The notes under the pieces are model-generated. The model saw only the letters and a program-made list of their open reading frames with translations, made no database searches and was not told the origin of the DNA. 64,000 nt of DNA. It comes from Tragulus kanchil (taxonomy: Eukaryota; Chordata; Mammalia; Artiodactyla; Tragulidae). The position numbers and the translations under genes were made by a program. Where the stretch lies: NCBI GenBank assembly GCA_022376925.1, contig JAIOJX010000004.1, positions 3,782,001-3,846,000 of the forward strand, in the 5' to 3' direction. Each line of letters opens with the position of its first letter. The stretch's first letter is position 1. This document shows, piece after piece, positions 1 to 14,586 of the stretch.

Positions 1-24
1 AACCACTGGACCACCGGGGTAGTT
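1..24 (-). mobile_element. tRNA-derived SINE head fragment at window edge
   Basis: AACCACTGGACCACC is the reverse complement of the SINE head motif GGTGGTCCAGTGGTT. The element continues off the window. Confidence 0.5.
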
Positions 25-371
25 TCTTCCTCCCCTCTTTCCAAGGGACATAAGTGAGCTAAACTTCAAGACTTCGCAAAGGTTCCCGCCCTGGCATCTC
101 TAAAGCAGAGGATAATGACTGTAAATGTCAGGCCTCAGGGACACAACCCAGAGCTGTTACCTCTGGTGGAAAATGTCTCTAACAGGACACATTTCACATT
201 GATAGTGCATACAAACTTTACATTCTACTCCAAACATTTCTCTCTTTAACATAGAAATATTTATCTTCAAATAATCTTTGAGTAAAACTGATGCTTCTGG
301 AAAATGTCATGTCATTTCCGGTCATTCACCCATAAGCTCCAGTTTAAAAGAAAAGAAATTAAGCTTTATTA

Positions 372-600
372 ACAGTGACCGCAGGCCAGGACCTGGGCAA
401 GCACTTTAGACACGGCCTCTCGTCTCACCTGCACAGCAGTCCTCTCAGCTTGGTACTATCAGCACCATCTTTTTACTGTTAAGGAAACAGAGGCTCAGAG
501 AGGTTTGAGAAGTTGTCTAAGGTCACCCAGCAAATGGACTCCAGTTAAGAATCACAGAGCCAATTTGCCTCCACAGACCCTGTCTGCTCTGAGACCTGGA
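372..600 (-). mobile_element. MIR element
   Basis: Contains the diagnostic GGAAACAGAGGCTCAGAGAG core followed by AAGGTCACCCAGC, the minus orientation of MIR. Confidence 0.8.
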
Positions 601-1404
601 TTATGAGGCTACAACCTGTCTCTTCAAAACTGCCAGCACCTAACTCTTACCCATGGGAGGGGTAGCCTCAAAGACAGCGAACATCTCAGAAACACCCTCT
701 CTCGACCCAGCACAAACCTATGGGGTCAGAAGCCACCGGGGCCGGACCAGGAGTATGGTTAAAACTCGTGCTTGAGGCGTTGAGAATGCTGGCCAGACCC
801 CCAGGAATTCTTCAAGATAGTGCATTTTGAAGGTTATTCCTCGTGCCATCGTGGAAGCTTGATTTGCTCTGGCACCAGGGGATGTGATGGTGTGACCTCC
901 CCCCGACCCCCCAGGCCCAGCTGGGAATGACCAGAGACGGACGCACACAGGGCGGGGCCGCTCTTCAAAACATCCTGGTAAGTCCAGAGGCCATCACAGT
1001 GTTTAGTGTGGCAAAAGTGCCTGAAATCAGCCTGAATGCCAACTGTACAGAATACGTATTTCATAAGAAGACGCTCTTTTCCCCATGGCTGTTTTCTTTT
1101 AGAAGCAAGTCATCTAAACTCCTGAAAATGTCTCCTCTGGCACCGCTGGGGTCTCCCCAGGTCGGTGCTGTTTTTCTGAATTTCAGAGCCTCCCCAGGCA
1201 TCGCTGACACACGGCCGAGTGTAAGAACCCCCAGCCTGGCGGGTCTCTCTGTAGTGAGGGAAGCAGGGCCAGGGACAGCCAGAACAGTCCTAACTCCTCT
1301 GAGGACCGGGCGCCCGCTGGGCAGACGTCAGCGCTCCACCCGCCCTCCTCAAGCTCCAAGCATACTTTCCACCCGGCAGGCCCTGGAGCCACACTGCTGG
1401 GGTT

Positions 1405-1570
1405 CATAACCTAACTGTACCTTGTATGAGCTTTGGGACTTGGGGCAAATTCATTCAACCCCTCAGTTACCGGGCCGTTGAATGGAGTTAATCACAGTGT
1501 CTACTTCCTACGCTTGTTGTAAAGCTCAGGGAAGTATCAAGCCCTTGAAACAGGCCGAGCCCACAGCGAG
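1405..1570 (+). mobile_element. MIR-like element
   Basis: A diverged plus-orientation MIR: TTTGGGACTTGGGGCAAATT, a CCTCAGTT-like core, then TTGTTGTAAAG. Confidence 0.55.
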
Positions 1571-1754
1571 CGCCCCATAAAGGCAGCCACCAATCCTACT
1601 GCCATCCGATCATTTCCGCTCTGACCATCAGGTCACAGTTCTCCGGGGTCTTGCTCTGCTCCCTCTTTCATCTGGGACTTGTGAGGACTATTAGCCACTG
1701 GCTACAATAGCCCCTGCATTTTAGGTGCATCTCCCCGCCCCAACTCCAGCTAGA

Positions 1755-1817
1755 TGGAACCCGTGGCCCCTGCACTGGAAGTGGGAAGTCTCAGCCACTG
1801 GACCACCAGGAAGTCCT
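1755..1817 (-). mobile_element. tRNA-derived SINE 5' fragment
   Basis: A minus-strand head of the ruminant tRNA-Glu-type SINE, ending in CCACTGGACCACCAGGAAGTCC. It is truncated after about 60 nt. Confidence 0.6.
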
Positions 1818-2260
1818 TGGGTTGGTCTTCGGCAATGTGTCCCACATTCCAGTCTGTCGAACTTTCTATATTTGTGCTTGCCCTTCCTTTACTTCAAGTT
1901 TTTAAAAATCAACTTGTCTTTTTTAAAAGTTTCAAAAACAAACAAAAATTTCAAAAGCACTTCAAAAGAAAAATGCAGTCGACTACAATACATTTATGAC
2001 TTGACTATGTTAAATTATTGTTTTCTAACCCATGTTAAAGTCAAGATATAATCGCTGCCGTAAGAAAAGTCCATCCAGGTACCACTAGCAGGTCAGGAAC
2101 CCAACACAGGGAGGCACTGGCCTACAGTGGACCCGGCCTAGGGAGCAGACTCTTTTAAGAGAAACCAGGACACAGAGGTGGCCCTGGGGCCCCTCCAGGC
2201 TGGAGGCTGTGAGGGAAGGGGGCCTGGGGGCCCCGCTGCTGAAGGCAAGATCCCTCCTAC

Positions 2261-2309
2261 CTTTGGTGTCTTCATCCTCAATGGTGGTGTTGGTGCTCTC
2301 TGAAGATTC
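2261..2309 (-). CDS. CAMK2A: CAMK2A exon 15, variable linker (residues 329-344)
   Basis: This 49-nt exon reads ESSESTNTTIEDEDTK plus one base of the next codon. It is the acidic, Ser/Thr-rich part of the variable linker that joins the kinase/regulatory half of CaMKII to the association domain. The acceptor is a pyrimidine tract ending in CAG (cttctcttggcag) and the donor is GTAGGA. The exon starts in phase 0, so it joins either exon 13 directly (common alpha form) or the 33-nt NLS exon without changing frame. It is the last CAMK2A exon in the window. The next one, beginning VRKQEIIK, is not found between bases 1 and 2260. Confidence 0.95.
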
Positions 2310-3279
2310 CTGCCAAGAGAAGAACATGGGAGGTGGTGAGGCCTGCCTGCTGAGCAGAGAGAGCTGCGGTCAGTTGGGGGCTGCCCCAGCTGCCTGATGC
2401 TGCGGCCCCGTTTCCATCAGCCTCATCAGCCCTGCCATCCAGACGCTGCACTAGAAATCCCATCAGACTTCCGCGCCTACGGAGGGGACGGGCCCGGCTG
2501 CGCAGCCCACTGGTGGTGGGGAGGGAGTGAGAAGGAAGGACGCGCGGAGAGCCCTGGCCTTTCTGCAAAGGCTGAGGGGGTGGGTCCCGAGCCCTGTCTG
2601 CTTGAGGTTAGCAGAGAAGGGGTGTGGAGGGCAGAGAGGCACGTGGTGGCCACAGGATGGGGAAGGAGAACACACAGTGGCAGAGAGGAAGAGAGAGGGG
2701 GGAGGCCCAGTGGGAGAGAGCCTGGGCTTTTCAGGAGAGAAAATCCACACGACTGAGGGAGACAGCAATGGAGGCAGAAGAAGAGGGTGCGGGCCACCAT
2801 GCCACCACAGGAGCCCCTGGACGGAGGCAGGGGCAGGTGGCTCCTCTGCCACCGGCGGGCCTGGGCTGCCTCACAGAAGCTCAAGAAGGGCCTCTACAGT
2901 GTCCACTCCTTTGGCCAAACCAAGCCTCCCAGTGGCCACGGCCAGCACAAACCAAGCCCTAAGCTGAGTTCCAGAGCCGAGGGTGGGGAGGAGCGAGAAG
3001 CCACGGGCTGGATGTGGGATGGGGTTCAAATCAACCTTTGCCCCCGAGGGAGTTCCCGGGTCTGCTGGCAGGCTTCTGGCCTGGATCGTGAAGTTGGAGG
3101 TGTCAACAGAAACACGCCAACAACACACACACACAACACACATATTGTCACACGAGGCACACGTACCAAGCACGCCCTGAGCCCCCTCTCCCCGCCCCGG
3201 GTTCCCAGTGCAGCCGGCAGGAGGGAGGCAGGAGCGAGGCCCAGGATTTACCGGCGTTTGGGAGACGGCAGACACTCAC
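2310..3279 (-). other. CAMK2A: CAMK2A intron 14 (NLS exon to exon 15)
   Basis: A 970-nt intron that downstream-flanks the alternative NLS exon. It contains a purine-rich (GA) stretch around 2500-2730 on the plus strand, pyrimidine-rich in the transcript, and a short imperfect CA repeat near 3122-3143. These could influence inclusion of the NLS exon but nothing specific is provable. Confidence 0.8.
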
Positions 3280-3312
3280 CATTAACTGAACGCTGGAACT
3301 GGACTTTCTTTT
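3280..3312 (-). CDS. CAMK2A: CAMK2A alternative NLS exon (alpha-B isoform)
   Basis: This 33-nt exon encodes exactly 11 residues, KRKSSSSVQLM, in phase 0 at both ends, so inclusion or skipping keeps the frame. The lysine ending exon 13 plus KRK forms the KKRK nuclear-localisation signal known from CaMKII alpha-B. The serine right after the basic cluster is the site whose phosphorylation by CaMKI/IV is reported to block nuclear import. A strong pyrimidine tract (ctcttctccttgtttttccag) precedes it and a GTGAGT donor follows. The exon and both splice sites look intact, which supports production of the nuclear isoform in this species. When and where it is included cannot be read from the sequence. 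Confidence 0.94.
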
Positions 3313-6300
3313 CTGGAAAAACAAGGAGAAGAGATGGGACAGGAAAAGACACAGCGTGAAAACGGCAGGGAGCAGAGAAACGAACAACAGCGGGGGGTTG
3401 AAGGAGGATGGGCCTCGGGGTCATCCTCTGTGGTCCCTTGCCAGCCCCGGTATCGGGACGAGGAGGCGGGGCCGGTCCTCTCTAGCCTGGGGGTCTGAGG
3501 CCTCACACACAGCTGCCTGGGTCTCAACAATCCGACCACCAAGCTCCAGGCCAAGCCTCTCTTGGACCAGGGCTCCCCATATGCCAAACTCCAATGTGGA
3601 AGCAAATCCTGGGCCTCAGACACTACTTGCCTAACGTCTCCAGAATCCAAAGTTCTTGGAGGACCAAAAGATGCTCAAGTCTGGAGACGAGGCCCAGTGT
3701 CTCCTCCTAGACTCTCCTTATGTGTCTGCTGAAAGGACCCCATTCCTGGGTTCACAGTCCCTCAGGAAGTTTGTCCGAAATATACCTAACTAGGCCCCTC
3801 TCAGGAGTCTCTGGTAACTAGGTCTGGGCCGGAGCCCAGCCACAATCTTGGGCTGTCTCTTCAGCCTAGTCTAGCTTTGGAGGGATTTGGCGTGTCCCCT
3901 GTGGGAATCAAGGGAAGGAGAGAGGAACACGTAACTTATCTTCTCCTTCTTCCAGCTCTAAGCTTGGAGTCTTGAAGACTCACAGTCTTCCGAGGCTGCA
4001 GGTCGAGACTGACCCTTGCACCACACAGCTGGGAAACTGGGGCCCAGACACGAGGAGCGCTCCGCCCAAGGCAGCCCAGCTAGCTCGTAGCAAAGAGGCT
4101 GGAACCGCCGCTGCAGGCCCTCTGCCCTGTCTAGGTCTCCAGGCACCCACAGCCTGATGGCTCTTCAACCTGGTAGCCCTGACACCTGAGCGGCCTGAGC
4201 CTGCGCCCCTTGCTGCTCTGTGCGGAGAGCAGAGGGGAGACGTGAGATGCCCTCCAGGTAGGCCTTTGCCAGAGGGAGGCTCTGGATAGTCTCTGAGGGT
4301 CCTTGGGGTCATTCTGGGCTTTCTGACTCCAAGATTCCGAAGCCTCTGAGTGCCAGGAGCCTGAGATCATGTCCCTCCATGCAGGACCTCTGCAGAGGGG
4401 GCCAGGGTGGCTCACCAGGCATATCCAGTGTCGATGCTCACAACCTTTGCCTCTGCCCCAGCTGGCCCGGGCAGCGTGACTTCCGCAGCCAGCAGCCAGT
4501 CCCTCCTCGCTCCCTTCTCCCCCCCTTCCCTCTCCTCCTAGTGCCGGCTTCACTCCTGGCTGGAGCCAGGCCAGGCACAGTGCGTGTGGGACGGGCCAGG
4601 CCCACACAGCTCGGCTGTCAGCGGAAACCTGAGGAGTGGCGAGGGGGCCAGGAGGTTCCAGGCGGGACACGAGGAGGGGACACAGAGCAGAGACTGCATC
4701 AGATTCGGACATACAGTGACAGGATGGGACATGGAAGAGGTGTCAGGACGCACGACGGGACACCAACGGGGCAGTGAGTGGGGTTGAGGGGTGGAGCAGC
4801 AGCCCCTCTCATGGAGGCAGGGGCCTAGGCGTGGCTGGGATGGGGGCATCGCTTCTTGGTAATAGAAAGACTCAAGTTTTCCTGAATCACAAAATGATGA
4901 TGGCTGCTAAGAATAGCCCCACACGGACCAGCATGTTCATTTCGTTTCAAAGGGGGATTGTCACCAAAAGTAGAGTCACATCTCTTAGAACCACATGGAG
5001 AACATGGTTCTAAGGCTGTCAAGGATGGTAGAAACGGGTAATGGTCAAAGTTCGCCTTGAAAAGCCCTTGGAAGCCCATACGGTACTGTGCTGTGTCACA
5101 GCTTGGAGTCCGACCAGCCAGTGTCCCCACCAGCGCTAGAATCAATGACTGGAATCAGCGAATGTCTCGAGGGTCCAGGATGGAAGAAGAACCTGTATTT
5201 CCCACTTTGGCCAAGCACGTGTTCGTTACCAGAGCATCACACTGTGACTCCTCCAGACCCACCCCAGTGGGAGCCCCCCACCAGCCACCAAAATCAGCAC
5301 TTCTCCTCTCGCACAGATGATGAGCTGATGGCCCAGATTCCCCAGGGAGGGAACAGCGGGGCCCAGGCTCAAACCCCTGCCTTCTTGACTTGAGGTCCAA
5401 TTTCAGTCATAGTAAAAACATGAATGGATATCAACAACATCTTGCAGGGCCAGACTCCCCAAATCCTGGGCCAAGCCCCCTGGGTCACCCCCATCTTCCG
5501 GCTGGATATCCCCCTTCTTCATCCCGAGCCAGGGGAGGAGGCCAAGCTGCAGAGAAAGGGTCGGGCCAGGAACGGCCTTTGTGTGTCTCTTCCTCCATAG
5601 TCAGGCCACCCTGAAGAGTCACCTGAAATCTGTCCTGCACGACAGGAAGCAGCGGCACTCTCTTCAGTCGTGCCCACAGGAAGAGCCCTGCCATGCTATA
5701 GGATGTCCTCGCTCTCAGACAGCCTCCAACTCCTGGCCGCGCCCAGAGGGAAGCCAGACCAGGAGCCCACGACCTGGCCTGAAGAAGGCCCTGACCAAGA
5801 CTTTGCTGGGGCTACTCCCAAGCACCAAGCAAACCTTGGCAGCCCTCCCTTGGCCTCTCTCCCTCCCACTACCAGGGCCCCAGCCCACCAGCACCTATGG
5901 CCTCTGCCTCATGTCCCCTAGACAGGACTTTTCCCAGAGAACCTAACGCCCCCACTATCTACACACTAGGGCCAGATTGAGCCCCAGCTGCTCCACACCT
6001 GCCTCCGGCCCACACTGCACAGTCTCCCCATCACCCTCTCTAATTGGGAGGGGAGGGCTGACTCATGAGTAACCCCAAACAGCAGGTACACCAAAACTCA
6101 GTCCTGGATTCCATTACAGCATTTGGGAAGGATGTGTGTCAACTTCATAAATTGGGCTGGCTTTAGATCTGTGGTCTCCAAATATTTTCTTGAGCAAACC
6201 TCAAAAGAAATCTTACCGAGAAGTCCAACACACAAAGCAGACAAGACGCTACCCCTGACTAGCATCTCATAAGTGGGTATCACACACCAGTTCCATGCCA

Positions 6301-8833
6301 AGTCTTCAGTACACAGTATCTCAGTTCATCCTCACAAACAGCCCTGGGAGGTGGGAGATCCTCTCCACCCATTGCATGAATGAAGAAACAAACCCAGGAG
6401 ATTCGAGTAACAGGCTATAAGTTCACCCAAACTCTCCCAACCACTGAGATGGGTGGTCCTCGGAGGTGTTCTGGCTGAAGTGGGTGAGAAAGCCCCAGAC
6501 TTTCTCTGCTCCATCTCCCCCTTTCCAATCCCTCCCCGTCCGCTGCCAGAGACGCCTCCAAGAAGCTTTGGGCTCCAAGGAGTTCCATTTGAAAATCACG
6601 GGGTGTGACTGATAACCAAATAATTACATATTCCTCAAGTACCCAAGATGTGAAGGGAAATGATTTTTTTTTCTTAATTGTTTTTAAAGCTGAAATCTTG
6701 GAAACCATGGAGTTCACATCTTCCCCCAACTCCACCGTTGTACTTACGGGGAGACTCAAGCCTCCAGAAGGCTAAAAGCAGAGAGAAGGCCCATATCTGG
6801 CCTCAGGCAAACAGCCCGATCCCCTCCATGAAACCCCTGGCCGCCCAGAGGGAAGCCAGACCAGGAGCCCACGACCTGGCCTGAAGAAGGCCCTGACCAA
6901 GACTTTGCTGGGGCTACTCCCAAGCACCAAGCAAACCTTGGCAGCCCTCCCTTGGCCTCTCTCCCTCCCACTACCAGGGCCCCAGCCCACCAGCACCTAT
7001 GGCCTCTGCCTCATGTCCCCTAGACAGGACTTTTCCCAGAGAACCTAACGCCCCCACTATCTACACACTAGGGCCAGATTGAGCCCCAGCTGCTCCACAC
7101 CTGCCTCCGGCCCACACTGCACAGTCTCCCCATCACCCTCTCTAATTGGGAGGGGAGGGCTGACTCATGAGTAACCCCAAACAGCAGGTACACCAAAACT
7201 CAGTCCTGGATTCCATTACAGCATTTGGGAAGGATGTGTGTCAACTTCATAAATTGGGCTGGCTTTAGATCTGTGGTCTCCAAATATTTTCTTGAGCAAA
7301 CCTCAAAAGAAATCTTACCGAGAAGTCCAACACACAAAGCAGACAAGACGCTACCCCTGACTAGCATCTCATAAGTGGGTATCACACACCAGTTCCATGC
7401 CAAGTCTTCAGTACACAGTATCTCAGTTCATCCTCACAAACAGCCCTGGGAGGTGGGAGATCCTCTCCACCCATTGCATGAATGAAGAAACAAACCCAGG
7501 AGATTCGAGTAACAGGCTATAAGTTCACCCAAACTCTCCCAACCACTGAGATGGGTGGTCCTCGGAGGTGTTCTGGCTGAAGTGGGTGAGAAAGCCCCAG
7601 ACTTTCTCTGCTCCATCTCCCCCTTTCCAATCCCTCCCCGTCCGCTGCCAGAGACGCCTCCAAGAAGCTTTGGGCTCCAAGGAGTTCCATTTGAAAATCA
7701 CGGGGTGTGACTGATAACCAAATAATTACATATTCCTCAAGTACCCAAGATGTGAAGGGAAATGATTTTTTTTTCTTAATTGTTTTTAAAGCTGAAATCT
7801 TGGAAACCATGGAGTTCACATCTTCCCCCAACTCCACCGTTGTACTTACGGGGAGACTCAAGCCTCCAGAAGGCTAAAAGCAGAGAGAAGGCCCATATCT
7901 GGCCTCAGGCAAACAGCCCGATCCCCTCCATGAAACCCCTGGCAGACCAAAGCCAGGGGCCTGAGACTCTAAATGCCACTGTGAACCAAGCCATGAGGCC
8001 ACCAGCCTACCTGGGTGGCTGTATTTGGACAGCATCCCACACCTTCCAGTGTCCTGGGCACAGCCCAACCCTGGGGCTCTGGCCAGGCAGGGCTCTGAGC
8101 CCAGAAAAAGGCAGGGTCTCAAGAGAGGAGAACCCACAAGGCAAGCCAGTGGCAGGGGAGGAGGGAGTTGCAGAAAGCAGGGATCAGGCCCCAGAGAGCA
8201 GAGGGAAAAGAGAGAGGAGGAAAGGAGGGTTGGGGGTGTGGAGAGAAACAGCTCGGGGCTCGGGGTGGGGACAGGATAAGCCTGGGGCGGGGTGGAGGAG
8301 GGTTGAGGGGAGGAGGGGATTCTTAGCACTGAACCAGCAGGCCTTGATGGGGATGGGTACCTCTGGATGTCAAAGCTGAGAGGACTGCCTCTCCAGCCCC
8401 TGCAGGCTTTGTATGCTGGACCGGGCCGTGCACTGGGTCAGGGGCCCATTCCAGCCAGCCCACACTTGGGAAAGAGGCGGTCACCCCTCATGACATCTCC
8501 GTCCCACTTTCCACCCTCTCACTCACCAGTCCTCCAGAATCACAGAAGTCTCCTTTAACGTGCCCGTATGCCCACCCCAACCGAGAGCCCCCTGCCTCTC
8601 CCACCTTCTTTCAGCCCTCCCCTCCCCCACCTACCTCCCCACCACACCGTGCTGGTGGGAGGGTGGGCACCGAAGCCCAGGTCTCTGGGTTTGGGGATCC
8701 CAGGCTGCATGGGTGAGTGCATCTGCCCAGAACCCCATCAGCAAGGCCTGGCGTTCACCCCAGCTCTGTAAGCCGGGCCCCGCGGGTGGAAGCGCAGCCA
8801 GAGGCAGGCCCCGCTGGGCTGGCTAGGGCTTAC
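3313..8833 (-). other. CAMK2A: CAMK2A intron 13 (exon 13 to NLS exon)
   Basis: Apparent length is 5.5 kb, or about 4.4 kb after collapsing the 1,102-bp direct repeat at 5741-6842 / 6843-7942. It has unremarkable GC-rich intronic sequence, with few recognisable interspersed repeats. One plus-strand CATGCA at 4378-4383 reads TGCATG (an RBFOX-type element) in the transcript, about 1.07 kb upstream of the NLS exon. Confidence 0.8.
5741..7942. repeat. Direct duplication 1 (1,102 bp, junction 6843)
   Basis: 5741-6842 recurs at 6843-7942 with a constant offset of 1,102 bp across the whole unit. The copies abut without spacer; the first breaks at AAACCCCTGGCC and the second continues into unique sequence after the same point. 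Confidence 0.97.
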
Positions 8834-8874
8834 CTTCACACCATCGTTCTTCTTGTTTCCTCCACTCTTCCCGC
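8834..8874 (-). CDS. CAMK2A: CAMK2A exon 13, linker (residues 315-328)
   Basis: This 41-nt exon supplies the last two bases of Gly315 and then GKSGGNKKNDGVK. It is the start of the variable linker after the calmodulin-binding segment, with the alpha-specific KKNDGVK. The acceptor is tttttctcctccgcag and the donor GTAAGC. It ends on a codon boundary (Lys328), which lets it splice to the NLS exon 5.5 kb downstream or to exon 15. It is single-copy here, lying just right of the first 1.1-kb duplication. Confidence 0.95.
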
Positions 8875-11353
8875 CTGCGGAGGAGAAAAAGTAGAGGGTT
8901 ATCAACACCAGGCAGGGCACCAGGGCCCACAGGGCGAGGAAGAGCAACATCCGCGGGCCGCGGTGGGCACAGGGCCACAGCAGCGGTGTGAGGAGACCTC
9001 CTCCCTGTGCTCCTCTTTCTTCCTGGGTGGCCCTGGGGCTGCCGGTGGTCCCCCGCGTGGGCGTGGGCCTGGGTTCCCCCCAGCTCTCAGCAGTCTCAGG
9101 CGTGACCCTCTGGCTCCATGGGTGGAGGGAGGTGCCCAATGTGTCTCGGGACCGTGGGATCGCCGTTTCAGTCTGGGGATTCCCTCTAGATCCTGGTCAC
9201 TACCCGTGCTGGCGGTGGCCAACCCGGAGGCTCGGCTGCCCAGCCTGGGGGCTGGATGCTCCCTCCCCGCCCCAGGCCTGCTCTAATTTTAGCCCCACGC
9301 TGCTGCGGAGGTCATGTGTCAGCCCTGCCTACTCACTCTGGACAGCTGCGAGCTGAATTTTGCTGGTGATAAGGAGCAGATGCCCCCTGTTCCTCTGGGG
9401 CCCACCCCAGCCAGAGCACCCATCTCCCACAGAGGCCTCCCTGTCCTCAAACTCCAGAGCCCCACGCTGGGGCTGGCTCTCTCCCTGGTGGCCAGGACAG
9501 GCGGAGCACAGGTCTCAGGGAGGCCCCACCTGGCATTTCCCATTTCCTTCCTTCTCACCTCCTGGCCAGAGCCCTTGCCGAGGGCACCAGTCAGGACAAG
9601 GCACCAATGCCCAGCCCGGCACAGCCTCACATCTGGCTGCTGCAGACCTCAAGCAGATGGTCTTAAATTAAATGAGACACAGCACTTGACGTATATGTAC
9701 TTGACGCTCAGTAAACAGCAGCCACGATGAGTCCTTTACCTGGTGAAAGTGAACTGAGGAGAGGGGAGATGAACATGGATGCCCCAGAAGCGTGGAGGGA
9801 TGGGGCTCACGGCTGGTGCAGCTCCCCAGCTGTCCTCACAGGCCCACCTATGACCCCTCAGGGGCTCCTGTGCCTTTTTTCCCTGTTGCCAAGCTTCCCC
9901 CTTGCAAAGCAAGCGACGGGGTGGGGAGCAGAGGGGCCCTCTGGATTCCAAAGCCGAGAGGAGTAACTGTCCGTCCTCCACAGGCTCTGTGGGCTGGCCC
10001 AGGATGCACAGGGAGTAAGGGGAGGACATGCTCCTCATGCCTCCAGGGGGCCTCTCTCACTCCAGCCCACTGCGACAGGACTGCGCGTCCCCTGAGGCCA
10101 CATATTCTGATGTTCAAGTCAGAAATCTGGGATCTTCTATGAAATCTTCTGGTTTGTAAATGCTGGAATCTCCTGTCCCCCCTCCCCTGATTTTTTTAAA
10201 AACCCCACTGCCCACCCACCCCCACCCACTCCAGGCACATAGAGAGCAAGGGCATAACAGGGAGAGAGTGCTCCATTTTGTGAGCGTTGGACTAGGGCGC
10301 CCAGGGGCCCTTCCACTGTTAAAATAGACTCTGACTGCCTGGGCGACTCATCTTTCAGTTTAAGGAACTGCAGGATCCCGGTCTGGGGCGTGTGTGGGAA
10401 GACAGCTCCAGGAGGTGGGAAAGCCCAGATCTGAAGTTCCAGGGCCTTCCTGGGCCTGGTCTCCTCCTCCCAGCTGGATAAATGCACAGGTGGACCCTCA
10501 GAGAAACCAGGCCTGCAGCTCCCCAGGGCCGAGCCCTCCTGGTGGGGCTGGCCACACGTCCACACCAGCCCTCCCTGGCCGGCTCCGACGCCGGCCCCAG
10601 CCAGAGGGCCCCTAGGGTGAGCTTTGCTATATCTGCTCAGCTGCCCCGTCAGCCATCCCAGGCTCCCCAGAGAGAAGCCACTGGCGGGCGCTGGCCACGG
10701 CATTCTCCAGCATGCCAAGGGGAGCTTCTTGCTAAGCCCTGATGCTAATCCCTTCCCCTTCTCTCTTCGGGGCCACATGCTACAGGCCACTGGACCTTCC
10801 CCGCCTTCACCAGTCTGGCTGCGGCCAAGGCCAGAGGCTCCTAGCCGGGACTCCTCGGTGACCCAGCCTGGTAAGGGAAGACTGCTCTCAAGCAGTGTGA
10901 CCTGGGACAGGTCAGAGCTTAGCTCCCTGAGCCTCTTCTTCCTCACTCAGAAAGCAGGGGTGGCAGTCGCCTTGTCCCAAAGGCCACGTGAGTGAGAGCA
11001 GGGGCACTGCTTGGTCACTGTGGGAACCAGGAACGCTGCTCTCCCAGGGTCTGCCTCAGTCCCTCCGTGACCCAGACTCTGACATTTGGGAGGCCTCCCC
11101 GGGCTGGCCTTGTCTGAGAACCCAACACCACTGTGACGTAACTTCTAACCCTTCCTGATGGGCCCTTGACTTGATGACCTTTGACCTTTACCATCTGAAG
11201 GTGGCATCTGGTGAGTTAACCCCCCAGTCCCTGGTTCCTCTATAACCCCCATCTCCCCAGGCCCTCTGGCCTGAGGGCACCCAACATACCCCATCCAGCA
11301 ATGCCCCCACCTCCTGCAGGATGTGCGTGGGGATCTGAGGTCCTACCACCTAC
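8875..11353 (-). other. CAMK2A: CAMK2A intron 12
   Basis: A 2.5-kb GC-rich intron with no duplication. Apart from a MIR-like fragment near 9655-9722, I see no repeat, RNA gene or exon. Confidence 0.8.
9655..9722 (+). mobile_element. MIR 3' fragment
   Basis: Short tail resembling the MIR end (TTAAATTAAATGAGACACAG then CGCTCAGTAAACAGC). Confidence 0.45.
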
Positions 11354-11396
11354 CAGAGAAGTTCCTGGTGGCCAGCATAGTGGTGAGGATGGCTCC
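11354..11396 (-). CDS. CAMK2A: CAMK2A exon 12, calmodulin-binding segment (residues 301-314)
   Basis: This 43-nt exon reads GAILTTMLATRNFS plus the first base of Gly315. It holds the second half of the calmodulin-binding helix (about residues 293-310) and the inhibitory autophosphorylation sites Thr305 and Thr306, which block calmodulin rebinding once phosphorylated. The acceptor is gctttgctgcag and the donor GTAGGT. Single copy, no anomalies. Confidence 0.95.
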
Positions 11397-13473
<2,077 letters not shown>

Positions 13474-13679
13474 CTACCCCAGGCCACCCCTGCAATCCCC
13501 CAGCCCCTGACTGGCAGGGGAGCAGGCAGGGGTCCTACTGCCCGTCCACTCAGGCGTCCACAACCAGGAGAGGGGGCAAGGTCCCCTGATCCCAGGACAA
13601 ATCAGAGCTATGGCTGGGGGGAAGGAGGCTTCCTCTGCTCTTCCAAGGATGTGCCTTATCTGGAGAGCAGCAGGTCAGT

Positions 13680-14060
13680 GCTGACAGCCCAGACTTCAGA
13701 TTCAGAAGGTTGGGTTCAAGTCCCAGCTCTGCCTCCTAGGCTGTGTGACCTTGCACAGGTCACATGACCCCTCGAGCTGTCCCTAGCGAGGTTGTAAGGA
13801 TTAACTATGATATAAAATTCATGGCACATGGCTCCATACATATCGGCTGGGCAGAAAAGCAGCAGTCACCTTGGTAGGCAGAAGCATGGACATGAGAGCC
13901 AGGCCGCCTGGGATTAAATCCCAGCTCTACTACTTGTTAGCCACGTGGTCTGGCCAGTTGTTTAACCTCTGTGTGTCTGAGCTTTCCTGTCTGTTAAAGA
14001 GGATAATAACAGTACCTGTGTCATGACTGATGTGACGATTAACTATAATAACAGGAAGTA
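13680..14060 (+). mobile_element. Two consecutive MIR elements (copied at about 14792-15172)
   Basis: A plus-strand MIR at 13680-13840 (GGGTTCAAGTCCCAGCTCTG, then TGTGTGACCTTG) is followed by another at 13875-14060 (GGGATTAAATCCCAGCTCTA, then GTTTAACCTCTGTGTGTCTG). Both recur in the duplicated segment. Confidence 0.8.
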
Positions 14061-14322
14061 TTTAAAAGACTGCTATGTGTGTTATGATGATCTATCTACC
14101 TATATACGTACAATATATAATCATGTGTATAACTGTATATGTAGAGAGATAACCTGGCTTCCAGGGCCTGCCCTCTACATCTCACCCCACTTTGTGCTGC
14201 TTCTGCTCTCCGGGCCCCATAGACTAAATACCAGTCATGGCGCCAACCCAGAGCGCCTCCCACCGCCACTCTCCCCCTGAGAACCACGCCAGGGTCCATG
14301 TCTCTTAGACTAAGCCCCCTCA

Positions 14323-14586
<264 letters not shown>

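Larger units (their letters stand above)
1..2260 (-). other. CAMK2A: CAMK2A intron 15 (partial)
   Basis: This is intron between exon 15 and the association-domain exons to the left of the window. It holds SINE fragments at its left edge and near 1.8 kb, and MIR-like elements near 0.4-0.6 and 1.4-1.6 kb. No further exon, RNA gene or regulatory motif could be recognised. Confidence 0.85.

Noticed and set aside
3122..3143. CA-rich tract downstream of the NLS exon as a splicing regulator.
   Set aside because: Short and imperfect; no independent support.
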